DNA of 64,000 nt from an uncultured Desulfobacter sp. (GTDB lineage Bacteria > Desulfobacterota > Desulfobacteria > Desulfobacterales > Desulfobacteraceae): the NCBI RefSeq assembly GCF_963664415.1, contig NZ_OY761440.1, forward strand, positions 1,240,001 through 1,304,000, in the 5' to 3' direction. Within the stretch, counting starts at the first letter, position 1. Each line of letters opens with the position of its first letter. Both the position numbers and the translations under genes were made by a program. The notes below the pieces were generated by a model that was not told the DNA's origin, searched no databases, and was given only the letters and a program-made list of their open reading frames with translations. Shown piece after piece: positions 52,194-61,476 of the stretch.

Positions 52194-53758
52194 CAGAAAT
52201 AATGCCGCGAAGATGGGGAAGTCGGCAGAAAAAAGGTGAAGGTGGCACCTTGGTCTGAACTCGCCACCGTAATATCACCGCCATGGGCATGAATGATGGC
52301 CATGGCCAGGCTGAGTCCCAACCCGTTTCCTGAAGTCGACCGGCTTTTGTCGCCGCGGAAAAAACGCTCGAAAATATGAGGGAGGTCGCTTTCGCTGATG
52401 CCTATGCCTGTGTCGGAGATTGAGACCCTCACATCCCCGGCGTCACTCTTGATTGTCACGGCTATGATGCCGCCATGGGGCGTATATTTGACGGCATTAT
52501 CCAGGATGTTCGATACCACACGTTGAAGCCTGCGCCGGTCACCGCTGACCTTCACCGCCATAGCAGGTTTATTCAGGCGGACATCAATGCGCTTATCCTC
52601 GGCTACGGGCATAAAGAGGTCAACCGCGTCTTCCACAAGTTCAATAAGATCCAAAGAAACCGGATCAAAATCGAAATTACCTGAGTCTGTCTTTGCGATT
52701 TCGAGCATGGTGCCGATAATCTCAATGAGATCGTCGCATCCGTCAATGACCGAAGCCATTGTTTCTTTATACTCGATTAGATTACCGTCTCCCTTGAGTG
52801 TTGTTTCAGCCATTCCCCGGATCCGGGTGATGGGGGTACGCAATTCGTGGGCAACATTGTCGGTGACCTGGCGAACCTCGCTAAAAAGAATTTCAATCCG
52901 TTCGAGCATAGCATTGAACGCCCGGGCCAAGGCGGTTATCTCTTCTCCCTCATCACCCAGCGGCACCCTTCCGGCCAGATCGCTTCTTCCGATACCCGTT
53001 GCCGTATCCGTGATCCTTTGCACGCCTGCCATGGCCTTCCGGGCCAGCAAAAAACTGAAAAGGCCGCCGAGACTGCCCATGACCATGAGAGCAACGCCGA
53101 ATGTTTCTCGATATTTTTCCAGAATGAGTTCCTCGCTGTAAAGGGTCCTGCCGACTTGAAGCACTTCTCCGCCACCGATCGGCATGGAGATCATTCTGAT
53201 TTGAAAATCCCGTTCATCCTCTTCACCCTTTCGGCCATGCTCCTTTTCCTGCTTTCTTAGGTGCGGGTGGAACGTATAATACACCGACCGGGTTCCCTGG
53301 GCCGCAGGTTCGCTGGGGATAGATAAACCACTCTCCCGTAATTTACTCAAATCAGAGGATGCCAGGGGCGTTCCATCGGACGAAAGCAATCGAAAAAATA
53401 CACGGCCCGAGCCTTGGGACTCCGCCTCGCGCTCGAACTCATACTGAAGCGCCGCAATGCCCTGTTGCCGATAAATTGCAGCAGATTCTTCTGAAGTAGT
53501 CAGGAGAGCCTTGTCCATCTGTTTCTGAAGGCGCAGGGCCAGGGACGCATAAACGACGAGGAACACCGCAACGGAAAGGGTGGTGAACACTCCAAGATTC
53601 AAGAAGGTCAATCGAAAGGTGGTCGTTTGAAAAAATCGGATGCAAACCGAGGCTGACAGCCAAGGTTGCATAAATTTATACGCATCAGCCAATATGCGTC
53701 GAATGCTCTGCCAACGCATCTTTGCCATGTGGCGGAGTCTCGGAAGAAAATCACTCAT
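52193..53758 (-). CDS. Sensor histidine kinase (two-component system)
   Basis: 521 aa from ATG 53758, which overlaps the response-regulator stop (ATGAGTGA); a longer frame to 53863 lies inside that gene. Two membrane helices flank a periplasmic sensor of ~170 residues rich in charged residues (KQEKEHGRKGEEDERD). Then HAMP, the H-box VAHELRTPITRIRG, N-box NILDNAVKYTP, G1 DTGIGIS, F-box FERFFRGDKS and G2 GNGLGLSLA. Complete. Resembles copper/envelope-stress kinases (CusS/PmrB-like). Partner is the adjacent OmpR-type regulator. Confidence 0.93.
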   Translation of the reverse strand: MSDFLPRLRHMAKMRWQSIRRILADAYKFMQPWLSASVCIRFFQTTTFRLTFLNLGVFTTLSVAVFLVVYASLALRLQKQMDKALLTTSEESAAIYRQQGIAALQYEFEREAESQGSGRVFFRLLSSDGTPLASSDLSKLRESGLSIPSEPAAQGTRSVYYTFHPHLRKQEKEHGRKGEEDERDFQIRMISMPIGGGEVLQVGRTLYSEELILEKYRETFGVALMVMGSLGGLFSFLLARKAMAGVQRITDTATGIGRSDLAGRVPLGDEGEEITALARAFNAMLERIEILFSEVRQVTDNVAHELRTPITRIRGMAETTLKGDGNLIEYKETMASVIDGCDDLIEIIGTMLEIAKTDSGNFDFDPVSLDLIELVEDAVDLFMPVAEDKRIDVRLNKPAMAVKVSGDRRRLQRVVSNILDNAVKYTPHGGIIAVTIKSDAGDVRVSISDTGIGISESDLPHIFERFFRGDKSRSTSGNGLGLSLAMAIIHAHGGDITVASSDQGATFTFFLPTSPSSRHYF

Positions 53759-54431
53759 CCCTTTCTTCCAGACTATATCCGACGCCCCGGACCGTGTGAA
53801 TGAGTTTTTTTGCGAATGGACGGTCAACCTTGTCCCGCAGCCGGCATACCCGCGCTTCCACAACGGAAGTCCGGGGATCGAAGTTATAATCCCAAACGTG
53901 CTCCATGATCATCGTCTTCGATACCACTTTCCCTTGGTTCCTCATCAAATACTCAAGCAATGCAAACTCCTTGGGCTGCAAATCTATGTATACACCTTTC
54001 CGAAAGACCTTTCGCCTTGCCAGATCCATTTCGAGGTCGCCGACGGTGAGAGATGTCGGGTCATCCTCACGGGTGGCCCTTCTGATGAGTGCCTGGATGC
54101 GCACGACCAGCTCCGAAAAAGCGAAAGGCTTTACCAGATAGTCGTCACCACCCGCCTGCAATCCTTTGATACGGTCATCCACCGATCCCCTGGCACTTAA
54201 AACGATAACAGGGGTATGAACCCTGTTACGGCGCATCTCATCAATCAACGCAAGCCCATCCAGTTTGGGGAGCATAATATCAATCACTGCGGCATCATAG
54301 GGCTCTGTCAATAAAAAATGCAGTCCGTCTTCGCCATTGGATGCGAGGTCCACGGCGAAGCCTTCTTGTCTCAGACCTTTTGAGATAAAGTGGGCGGTCT
54401 GTCCGTCATCTTCAACTATTAATATCCTCAA
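53751..54431 (-). CDS. OmpR-family response regulator
   Basis: 226 aa. Receiver with acidic pocket (VEDDG), phosphoacceptor Asp51 (VIDIMLPKLDG), Lys101 (LVKPF). The winged-helix output has DLQPKEFALLEYLMRNQGKVVSK and VEARVCRLRDKVDRPF. Follows the deleted dedA copy by 63 bases and is coupled to its kinase by an 8-base overlap. The duplicated TTCATA direct repeats before both dedA copies are candidate binding sites, which would also make it autoregulated. Confidence 0.95.
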   Translation of the reverse strand: MRILIVEDDGQTAHFISKGLRQEGFAVDLASNGEDGLHFLLTEPYDAAVIDIMLPKLDGLALIDEMRRNRVHTPVIVLSARGSVDDRIKGLQAGGDDYLVKPFAFSELVVRIQALIRRATREDDPTSLTVGDLEMDLARRKVFRKGVYIDLQPKEFALLEYLMRNQGKVVSKTMIMEHVWDYNFDPRTSVVEARVCRLRDKVDRPFAKKLIHTVRGVGYSLEERDE

Positions 54432-54494
54432 TAGTCATCTCCTTGAAAGATTCCTAAATGTCGACTTTGACCTTGGCCAATCCGGTTGGTCTGT

Positions 54495-54818
54495 TCAAGA
54501 CATTCGTGAGTGGCTTCGCCATTTGCGCCAGTAAAAAAACACAAGGCCACCGCAGGCGACAACCAAAAACAGGGTAACCCTGCTCAGGTTTTGCAGCACA
54601 AGCTGCTCGTTACGGCCGAACCAGTACCCCAAACCGGCCAGAACCGACACCCACAGCCCTGCCCCCAGAACCGTGGCCGCAAGATATGCTGCCGGCGGGA
54701 TTACTACCTCACTGGGAAACGGGAAGAAAGAGGATTCCAAAGCAATAAGCATCACGATGCCAGGATCTCCCGACTGTCCAACGGTATTTGCAAGCCAGGC
54801 GACAAATTGGTGAAACAT
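54495..54818 (-). pseudogene. Second dedA copy with ~100-codon in-frame deletion
   Basis: Nearly the same as the start (FVAWLANTVGQSGDPGIVML, ALESSFFPFPSEVVIPP) and end (TVLGAGLWVSVLAGLGYWFG) of the dedA at 47.2 kb, but PAAYLA is joined directly to ATVLGAG. The deletion keeps the frame, leaving 107 aa without the central conserved helices. The 5' leader hairpin and operator are also duplicated. Heads the two-component operon. Confidence 0.88.
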
Positions 54819-54919
54819 CGTAAACTCCTTTGATTTTTTAGATTACAGCGGCAGCGGTATCACCAGTCTATGCCTCACGCTCGCCTGGCGGCTGCCGTTT
54901 TTATCAATATACTCTCACC

Positions 54920-54939
54920 ATTATGAAGAAAGTATGAAC
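54920..54939 (-). promoter_or_regulatory. Second copy of the OmpR/PmrA-type operator
   Basis: ATTATGAAGAAAGTATGAAC on the plus strand equals the block at 47923-47942. It lies upstream of the deleted dedA and two-component genes. Between it and 54818 a hairpin CGGCAGC/GCTGCCG with T5 on the plus strand is conserved with the first copy. 54940-55104 shows nothing else. Confidence 0.5.
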
Positions 54940-55104
54940 AAAAAGAGGCCGAATTTTGCCGGTTTGTATAGAGAGGTTTTTCGAATTCGGGAAGGGCTAA
55001 GCCCAAAACCAAGGTACATAACCCACCACAGGATTGATCATCTCGTTTCTAAATTTTAATTTTTCCTGCAAATCTTCACGAAATCTTCATTTTAATGGTC
55101 TATT

Positions 55105-55836
55105 TTATACAGCACGGTAAGCTATCTGGGTCGTGCCGTAACAAAAGTAAGCACTCCAACCCTGCAATAAAGCGTTTAGCCGATCTCTAACTTCTGGCCA
55201 CGCGCCCTTTTCGCCTGGTCTTAATATCGCCCTCACCTTCTGTTTCAACCGTTTTACGCTTTTCCTTGATGGGCTGGCTGCCATATACCTTTTACCTGTT
55301 TTCCGAAACCAAGTCTGACCAAAAGTGTAACCGAGAAAGTCAAAATTCTCGTTCCAGACATCCACGACGACGGTTTTATCCTGATTTAGCTTTAAGCCGA
55401 GTCGCTCCATCACTGCACTTGTCAGTTCCAGAGCCTGAGCTGCCTTACCTCGACTCAGGATCACAAAATCATCGGCATAGGAGACAATCCGAGCACGGAA
55501 AGTCTCATTACACTCTTTGATCCGCCAGTATTTCAGGAATCGATTCATGTATACGTTTGCCAATAAAGGGCTAATAACACCACCTTGCGGTGTCCCTTTC
55601 TTATTCTGACGGCCACCGCTCATTCGCCCCCGACCATCTTTATCCCGCTCTTCAACCGGTACCCTGAGCCAGAGCTTGATGAGCCTGAGTACATTACGAT
55701 CCACGATCCTACGACTCACACATTTTATCAATTCACTGTGTGGGATCGTATCCAATAACCCTTTTAAATCCACATAAAATCTTGACATTTTAACGATGGC
55801 GATCGGCAGCCAAACGGCTTCCGGTTTAGGAAACAC
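55105..55836 (-). pseudogene. Group II intron reverse transcriptase fragment
   Basis: Homology starts at FYVDLKGLLDTIPHSEL and includes RQNKKGTPQGGVISPLLANV, the catalytic YADDFVIL and KTVVVDVWNENFDFLGYTFG, so reverse-transcriptase blocks 2-7. The N-terminal third and the maturase/endonuclease end are missing. The intron RNA domains are not recognisable. It lies against the stop of the broken response regulator. Inactive. Confidence 0.85.
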
Positions 55837-55850
55837 CGTCCGCAGGATAC

Positions 55851-56398
55851 TCAGGCATCATCGAAGAACCGGTAGCCCGCCCCGTAAACAGAGATAATGA
55901 CATTTTTTTTCGGATGCACAGAGGCGATTTTCTTTCTTAAATTCTTAATATGAGTATCAATGCTCCTGTTGTATCCTTCAAACCGGTATCCCTGAACTTT
56001 CTCCATGAGCTTCTGCCGGGATACAATATGCCCAGGCCTGGACATCAAGATTTTGATGATCCCGTATTCAATGGGCGTCAGGGGCAGGTCCCGGCCATTG
56101 ACGGTGAGCATCCGGCGAGGGTGATCCAGACTGAACGGCCCTGTTTCAACAGGTGATGATGCAGAATGGGCATGGAAAAACGTTGGCGGACCTGTTTGCA
56201 AACCTCGATACCGTCCATGCCGGGAAGCATGATATCCAGTATGATCAAAGCCGGTTCTTCTTTTTCTATATATTCGAGAACCTGGTCTCCCCGGCTGACC
56301 ACGGCAACAATGAAACCGCCGGCCTGTAAATAATCTGCAATAAGGGCGGCAATCTTTTTTTCATCTTCGACGATCAGGATCAATGGTGTGTCTGTCAT
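55851..56398 (-). pseudogene. BaeR-like response regulator with deletion and frameshift
   Basis: ATG 56398 (GGAG upstream) starts TPLILIVEDEKKIAALI with receiver features DQVLEYI and LIILDIMLPGMDGIEVC. After RFSMPI about 50 residues, including the conserved Lys, are gone and the frame changes near 56150. The C-terminal winged helix is readable (LPLTPIEYGIIKILMSRPGH, SIDTHIKNLRKKIASVHPKK, YGAGYRF). No cognate kinase is adjacent. Confidence 0.8.
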
Positions 56399-56598
56399 TT
56401 TTTCTCCAATGGAATATTCAAGCGGATTACAAGACCGCCTGCCGGGGAAAGATTGGCTGAAATCTGCCATGCAATTTTATGACAATGTTAATGGCTTTTC
56501 AAGGCGTCAGAACAAACCCAGGGAACTGCCTGACGAGGGGATGAATCGTGCGAGGGGGCAAAAAGAGCAGGTTCAAAGCCTGTGTCAATGGGAAAACG

Positions 56599-56632
56599 AG
56601 CCCCCCAGTGCTGAAACACCGGGGGGAAAGCT
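56599..56632 (-). terminator. Probable intrinsic terminator of the subtilisin gene
   Basis: On the minus strand CCCCCCGGTG and CACTGGGGGG form a GC-rich stem with a 6-base loop, followed by CTCGTTTTCCC. It lies ~95 bases beyond the protease stop. The rest of 56399-56724 has no gene. Confidence 0.5.
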
Positions 56633-56724
56633 GTGTCTGGTGTAAACAATAGCCCCGGGGAGAAATCGACTGTAATTTCACACAATTTCTACACAATCCC
56701 TTCGGCCTGGGACTTCGGGGTGGA

Positions 56725-59064
56725 TCATCCCCCGAAATTTAAAACAAAAAGCGCCAAATCTTTTTCATCCACCGTTTCATCACTGTTCACATCGGCGTTG
56801 GGTAAAAAGCCTTCAGCATAACTTTGACAAAACGATACCAGGTCTTCCCCATCAACATCGCTGTCGGCGTCTATATCGGTCAGGCTGATCAGAGTAAAGG
56901 TGGTGGTTTCTTCATCATCGGCATCTGATTCGCTCACAATGGTTTCTTCCCGGTCTTCATTGGTCAGGCTGTATGCAACCGAGCCCAAACTGCTATAAAA
57001 GAGACTTATTCCGCCATTGGAAATGGTCAGGGTATATTCCCCGGACGGCAATGAAAAGGATTCACTGACTTCCAACACCTGGGGATCTCCGGGTCTGTGT
57101 CCCAATGAATAGGGGCCTCCTGAGTACAGGGTTTCCTGTTCATCATTTTCCAGGGCCCAGGTGATTTGGGCACCGCGACTGCTCATTGTCAGGTCAAGAG
57201 CAAGATCCTGGCATTGTTCATGGACGTTAATATAGTCGTTCTTTGTTATGGTGGTTTCGGAAGTGCCGTTATCATAAATCACAGTAAGTGAAACCGAGTA
57301 AGTGCCTGGTACATCAAACTGCACAACCGGGCGCCGGGAGCTTGATGTACCGTCGAGATAGGTAACGGTGTCAGGGGTAAATGCCCATTCCCGTGAAAGA
57401 GGCTCCCCGTCTGAGTCGTCTGTAAAGATGGTGGAATTGTCTTCATAAAAACAAAGGGTTGTTGAGGCTGCGCTGAAATTCGGCCCAAGGGAATCGATGG
57501 CTGCCTGCAAATCAATCCGGGGTTTAGTGATGTTCGATTTTTCGTCGGTTATCTCTACGCCGGTTCCGGTCATGAGAGTCCTGAGTTTATCGGGGTCCGA
57601 GAATCCACCTAAAGTTGTATTAGCGGCACTGAGTAGAACCGCTGCGGCACCGGCGGCATAGGGACAGGCAGCAGAAGTCCCGCCAAAGGATGAATAATAA
57701 TTGTCGGATGAGTAACCGGATGAGCCTGTGATATCAGTGGTGTAGCTGTTATTGGAAGGGGCAAGCAGATCCAGGATTGAGGCGGAGTTGGAATAGGAGG
57801 TAACCATGTCTGCATCTGTGTCATCGGAAACAGCCTTATAACCCCAGAAACATGAATAGCTGGTGTCTGCCGTTACGCAGGAGTATTCATCAACACAAAA
57901 GGCAAGCTCATCCAGGTCCGCATCATAAACAGCCCCCACGGAGACCACACTGGAAATACATGCCGGCCAGGCAATGGCACTGCAGTAACCATCGTTGCCG
58001 GATGATGCAAAAATGGTGATCCCTGAATCGTTTGCGGTTTCCGCGGCCCTTGTCATTGCGGTGGAGACGCTGTCACAGGCGATGGAGTACGATCCTCCCC
58101 CAAAGCTGGTGCTGATAATCATGATGGGATAATCTTCGTTGTCAGCCTGGTGCTCGATGCACCATTCCCAGGCAGCTATCATGTCGTCGGTCCCGCATAA
58201 ATCTGAACTGTCTGTGGTCATTTTAACGGCATACAGTTTGGCATCCGGGGCCACACCGCCGATATAATCTCCGGTAGCGCCAATATCTCCTGCAGCAATT
58301 CCGGCACAGCACGTGCCATGACCGGTATAATCCATGGGGTCGTCATCGTCATTTCCAATATCATATCCATCGATAACCTTATCGTTGGGGAAATCTTGGC
58401 TGCCGCCAAGCATGGGATGGGTGTAATCAATGCCGGTGTCGCATATGGCTATACCGACACCGGCTCCGCCGTAAGTTTGCCTTGCCTGTGTTGCATTGAT
58501 CAGGGGGATGGCCTGGGCGCCGTGGGGATAGATGGTCATGATCTCCTCAATAGAGACGACGTCCGGATCATCCGTTAATTGGGAAAGCCCTTTCAAGGTA
58601 ACTTCTGCCGTTATCCCGTAGTTGAATTTGAATCGGCTGGTGGTTTGAACCTCATTTAAATCCATCCTGGATAACACTTCTTGTTGCAATTGGTTTACCG
58701 ATTGTCTGGCTTCTTTTCTGCCGTTCCTGGTTTTCATCCGATTTTTGTGTGTTTTTTCATCCGGGATTTTAAAGTTGACAATAACCTTCGACGTTGTTTT
58801 TTGATCAATAAAATCTTTTAAGATGGATTCGGAAGAGGTGATTTTTGGATCTGAAAAAAGGGCCTTTGCCTTTTGAGCTTTGTTTTTGCCAAAGACCTTG
58901 TTCCAGTCCACAGTCTCTATGGTGTTCGTTTCAAGGTCACTTTGGTCGGTCGAATGGTTTTGAACATTCGATTTTGCATAACCCCTGCCTGAAAAAGGCT
59001 GGATTAACAGAACTGCAATTATCAGCAAACATGTTCGGGTAAATATTTCGGGTAATTGTGTCAT
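56725..59064 (-). CDS. Secreted S8 subtilisin-like protease with PKD and dockerin-like regions
   Basis: 779 aa. Signal peptide (to about residue 30), I9-like propeptide region (KVIVNFKIPDEK ... VVSIEE), and catalytic residues Asp209 (AICDTGIDYTHP), His249 (GHGTCCAGIAAGD) and Ser464 (GGTSAACPYA), all present. A PKD-like domain (FDVPGTYSVSLTVIYDNG), a beta-sandwich, and two dockerin/EF-hand-like loops (DIDADSDVDGEDLVSF, DVNSDETVDEKDLALF) follow. Many Cys suggest disulfides. It is an extracellular calcium-dependent protease; the dockerin-like end may hold it at the surface. Single gene with its own terminator. Confidence 0.92.
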   Translation of the reverse strand: MTQLPEIFTRTCLLIIAVLLIQPFSGRGYAKSNVQNHSTDQSDLETNTIETVDWNKVFGKNKAQKAKALFSDPKITSSESILKDFIDQKTTSKVIVNFKIPDEKTHKNRMKTRNGRKEARQSVNQLQQEVLSRMDLNEVQTTSRFKFNYGITAEVTLKGLSQLTDDPDVVSIEEIMTIYPHGAQAIPLINATQARQTYGGAGVGIAICDTGIDYTHPMLGGSQDFPNDKVIDGYDIGNDDDDPMDYTGHGTCCAGIAAGDIGATGDYIGGVAPDAKLYAVKMTTDSSDLCGTDDMIAAWEWCIEHQADNEDYPIMIISTSFGGGSYSIACDSVSTAMTRAAETANDSGITIFASSGNDGYCSAIAWPACISSVVSVGAVYDADLDELAFCVDEYSCVTADTSYSCFWGYKAVSDDTDADMVTSYSNSASILDLLAPSNNSYTTDITGSSGYSSDNYYSSFGGTSAACPYAAGAAAVLLSAANTTLGGFSDPDKLRTLMTGTGVEITDEKSNITKPRIDLQAAIDSLGPNFSAASTTLCFYEDNSTIFTDDSDGEPLSREWAFTPDTVTYLDGTSSSRRPVVQFDVPGTYSVSLTVIYDNGTSETTITKNDYINVHEQCQDLALDLTMSSRGAQITWALENDEQETLYSGGPYSLGHRPGDPQVLEVSESFSLPSGEYTLTISNGGISLFYSSLGSVAYSLTNEDREETIVSESDADDEETTTFTLISLTDIDADSDVDGEDLVSFCQSYAEGFLPNADVNSDETVDEKDLALFVLNFGG

Positions 59065-59283
59065 GGATTCTACCTTTTATTTTAATTTTTTTTGTTGCCC
59101 GGATAGTTATATTACGAAAAGGTGCTAATTTAGAAAGCAAATGTCATATAATAAAAAGATCTTCCATTATTTTACCCCCTTTCTAAAAGTTGATGAAAAT
59201 TTTGTAACCAGTCCGTAACCGGTTGAAAATTTTGTAATTAAATATTAAGAAGGCGTGTCCGAAACAGGCAGACAGTCGTTTCT

Positions 59284-59382
59284 ATATAACGGCCACGGGC
59301 CGTCCTTGGTCTATCTACACCCAGGCCTCGGCCCACAACAAAGCTTGAAAGATCTAAGTAACTGACCCAGACTTTCTTATAA
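59284..59382 (-). repeat. Dispersed palindromic repeat, copy F (inverted orientation)
   Basis: ATATAACGGCCACGGGCCG ... CCCAGGCCTCGGCCCACAAC ... AAGCTTGAAAGATCTAAG ... GACTTTCTTATA. Between the protease promoter and the exported-protein genes. 59065-59283 contains only the protease promoter. Confidence 0.75.
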
Positions 59383-59862
59383 AACTTCGCATTAAAGCGT
59401 ATACAAAATTTTCAGGTTTTCGTTCAGGCATTATTTAGCATTATCCACTTTCCAACTTAAAAAAAATAAAACGGCGATGCCTAAAATTGGCCAAATCGGA
59501 AAAATTTCTTTGATCAAAATCATCCAAATTCGCCATTTTTTTCGTCTGTATGGCCTCTCCTGCTTTTCCATAACTATTTGATATTACATATTTTTATATG
59601 TCATTTTCCCATCCATTTTTTATCTGGTATGAGGCTTGCTAAATTCATAGGTAACCTATGAAAAAGGAGAGGAGACATGAGATGCTGAAAATTTAAAATT
59701 CAGGAAAAAAAACTAATAACAACAGAAAAGGAGACATAAAAATTCAGGAATTTTTCAACCAAAAGGAACATGGGAGCAATAATCTGCCGGGCGCAAATGG
59801 CGCATAGTAATACTCATAGGTTATCGGCAAATAAATTTTATCAAAAAATTTAGGAGGTACGT
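59383..59862 (+). promoter_or_regulatory. Leader/promoter region with CATAGGT palindrome
   Basis: The region lacks a convincing gene. A perfect 15-bp palindrome CATAGGTAACCTATG lies at 59646-59660 and a half-site CATAGGT recurs at 59814-59820. The motif AAAATTCAGGA occurs twice (near 59695 and 59749). These suggest an operator for the exported-protein genes downstream. Confidence 0.4.
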
Positions 59863-60396
59863 ATGAAAAGAAGAACGAATCAATCAACAAATTTTTTTAC
59901 TTCTTATGTTATCGGGGCAGCAGCATTATTTTCAGTGTTACTTTTGACGATCGCCATTAATCCTGTCATGGCCGGCGACGCCAAGACCTACCCGGGATCA
60001 ATGGGCGTTAAATACAGTGGCGGAAATCCAAGTTACAACGCTAGTATGATGGGAAATCCAAACACTTCATATATGTATGTGGATCTTCCTGCCATAAATG
60101 ATTCAATGTCAGAAAGCGTAAAAAACGCTTGGGTTGGCGTGCTGGATCGTCACTATGACCAAGATGTCCGTTGCTCATTTAACTCAGTCTATTGGAATAA
60201 CACCAACGATACTATTTATGGTTGGTGGGGTGGAAACAAATATAGCAACGGGAGCAGTAACGACAGACAGGTGTTGTCCTGGGGAAGGGTTGGCGGCGCA
60301 GGTGAAACCGTGCATCATTATTTCAGCTGCCGTGTTCCAGCAAACTACAATGGGAATCGGTCTTATATTATTTCTTACCACGTCAATGAAGATTAA
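59863..60396 (+). CDS. Exported protein of unknown function, 177 aa
   Basis: A strong ribosome site (TAGGAGG) precedes ATG 59863. Residues 1-37 are a signal peptide (AALFSVLLLTIAINPVMAG). The mature part is rich in Asn, Ser, Gly, Tyr and Trp (YGWWGGNKYSNGSSNDRQVL), has two Cys that could pair, and ends SYIISYHVNED, consistent with a small beta-sandwich. No known family. Probably co-expressed with the next gene, with a stem-loop between. Confidence 0.75.
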   Translation: MKRRTNQSTNFFTSYVIGAAALFSVLLLTIAINPVMAGDAKTYPGSMGVKYSGGNPSYNASMMGNPNTSYMYVDLPAINDSMSESVKNAWVGVLDRHYDQDVRCSFNSVYWNNTNDTIYGWWGGNKYSNGSSNDRQVLSWGRVGGAGETVHHYFSCRVPANYNGNRSYIISYHVNED

Positions 60397-60433
60397 CTCG
60401 TAGCAGGCTTGTTCGAGTTTATTTACACACCCT

Positions 60434-60467
60434 GGGCAAGGCCGGTTGTTGAACGCCGGCTTTGCCC
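60434..60467 (+). terminator. Stem-loop between the two exported-protein genes
   Basis: GGGCAAGGCCGG (60434-60445) pairs with CCGGCTTTGCCC (60456-60467), one G-T wobble. No T-tract follows, so it may protect the upstream mRNA or set unequal expression rather than stop transcription. Confidence 0.45.
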
Positions 60468-60490
60468 GACCAACGATGTATGGAGGAATT

Positions 60491-61219
60491 ATGCTTAAAA
60501 AACATATTAAACGTGTTCAGGTTATCTCTGTAGCCGTCGTTGCGGCCTTAATTCTGGGATACGTTATGCTGCAAACAAATTCACCTGAAAAAAATAATAT
60601 AGTTAAAGCAGCACCGCAGTCCCCTTTGTTGAGGGCAAATGAAGCCGGCTTAACTCAATCCGATTTGGATAATGTATCAGGTGAAATTAATGAAGAGCTT
60701 GCCTTGCTGCGAAAGTATCTGGGTGCATTAAGGGCAAACCAGCAGGCGTTGAGAACGGATATTGAAAATTTTCAAGCCACCTCGACGGCAAATAACATTC
60801 AGGATGATCAAAATGTTAAAAACGATGATGAGACCCAGTTATCCACAACATCGCCAAGCCCTGTTGAACAAAAGGTGCAAGAACAAGAGACCATGTTGGA
60901 ACAGGCTTTTTACGCGCAAGAGCCTGACCCGGAGTGGGCTGGTGAAACCCTCGACAAGTTGTATGCCAGTTTTGAAAGTGGAGACATGCAAGGCATTCAT
61001 TTGGTGGACGCTTCGTGTGCGTCTACATTGTGTCAAATGGACCTTGCCATTGATCAAGATGCTTCAATGGAGGAAAGTTTACAGCATCTCGCACACCATC
61101 GGTCATGGGACGGGGCTACATTTGTTGCCGCGAATAAAAGCGGTCAAATTAAAATATATTTTGCCAGAGACGGACACGATCTTCCCAATCCCGACACAGA
61201 CGAACCGACATATCCATAG
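60491..61219 (+). CDS. Membrane-anchored periplasmic protein of unknown function, 242 aa
   Basis: ATG 60491 follows GGAGG with ideal spacing. One N-terminal anchor helix (VISVAVVAALILGYVML), then a coiled-coil-like stretch (~55-90, EELALLRKYLGALRANQQAL), a low-complexity Thr/Ser/Pro linker and a C-terminal domain with a Cys pair (VDASCASTLCQMDLAI) and HHRSWDGATFVAANKSGQIK. No named family recognised. Probably an operon with the exported 177-aa protein. Confidence 0.75.
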   Translation: MLKKHIKRVQVISVAVVAALILGYVMLQTNSPEKNNIVKAAPQSPLLRANEAGLTQSDLDNVSGEINEELALLRKYLGALRANQQALRTDIENFQATSTANNIQDDQNVKNDDETQLSTTSPSPVEQKVQEQETMLEQAFYAQEPDPEWAGETLDKLYASFESGDMQGIHLVDASCASTLCQMDLAIDQDASMEESLQHLAHHRSWDGATFVAANKSGQIKIYFARDGHDLPNPDTDEPTYP

Positions 61220-61280
61220 GAGTCAGGTGCAGGCCCGGCATTACTCATTTTCCTAGTGGTTATCAGCCGAATACATGATT

Positions 61281-61374
61281 TATATGAAAGTACCAACAAG
61301 TTGCTGAGTTCCTTTCATGTTTTGTTGTGGGCCGGCCTGGGGGCTGATAGACCAAGTCGGCCCATGGCCGTTAT
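61281..61374 (+). repeat. Dispersed palindromic repeat, copy G
   Basis: TATATGAAAGTACCAACAAG ... TTCCTTTCATGTTTTGTTG ... GGCCTGGGGGCTGATAGACC ... GGCCCATGGCCGTTATT. Follows the 242-aa gene. Confidence 0.75.
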
Positions 61375-61476
61375 TCTGATTATCGATTTTGGACAGATAT
61401 AAAGAAGTTAACAAAAACAGCAATCTTGTGTATAGTTGCAGAGTCTTTTATTCTCAAAATTCAGGAGACCTAGGAC

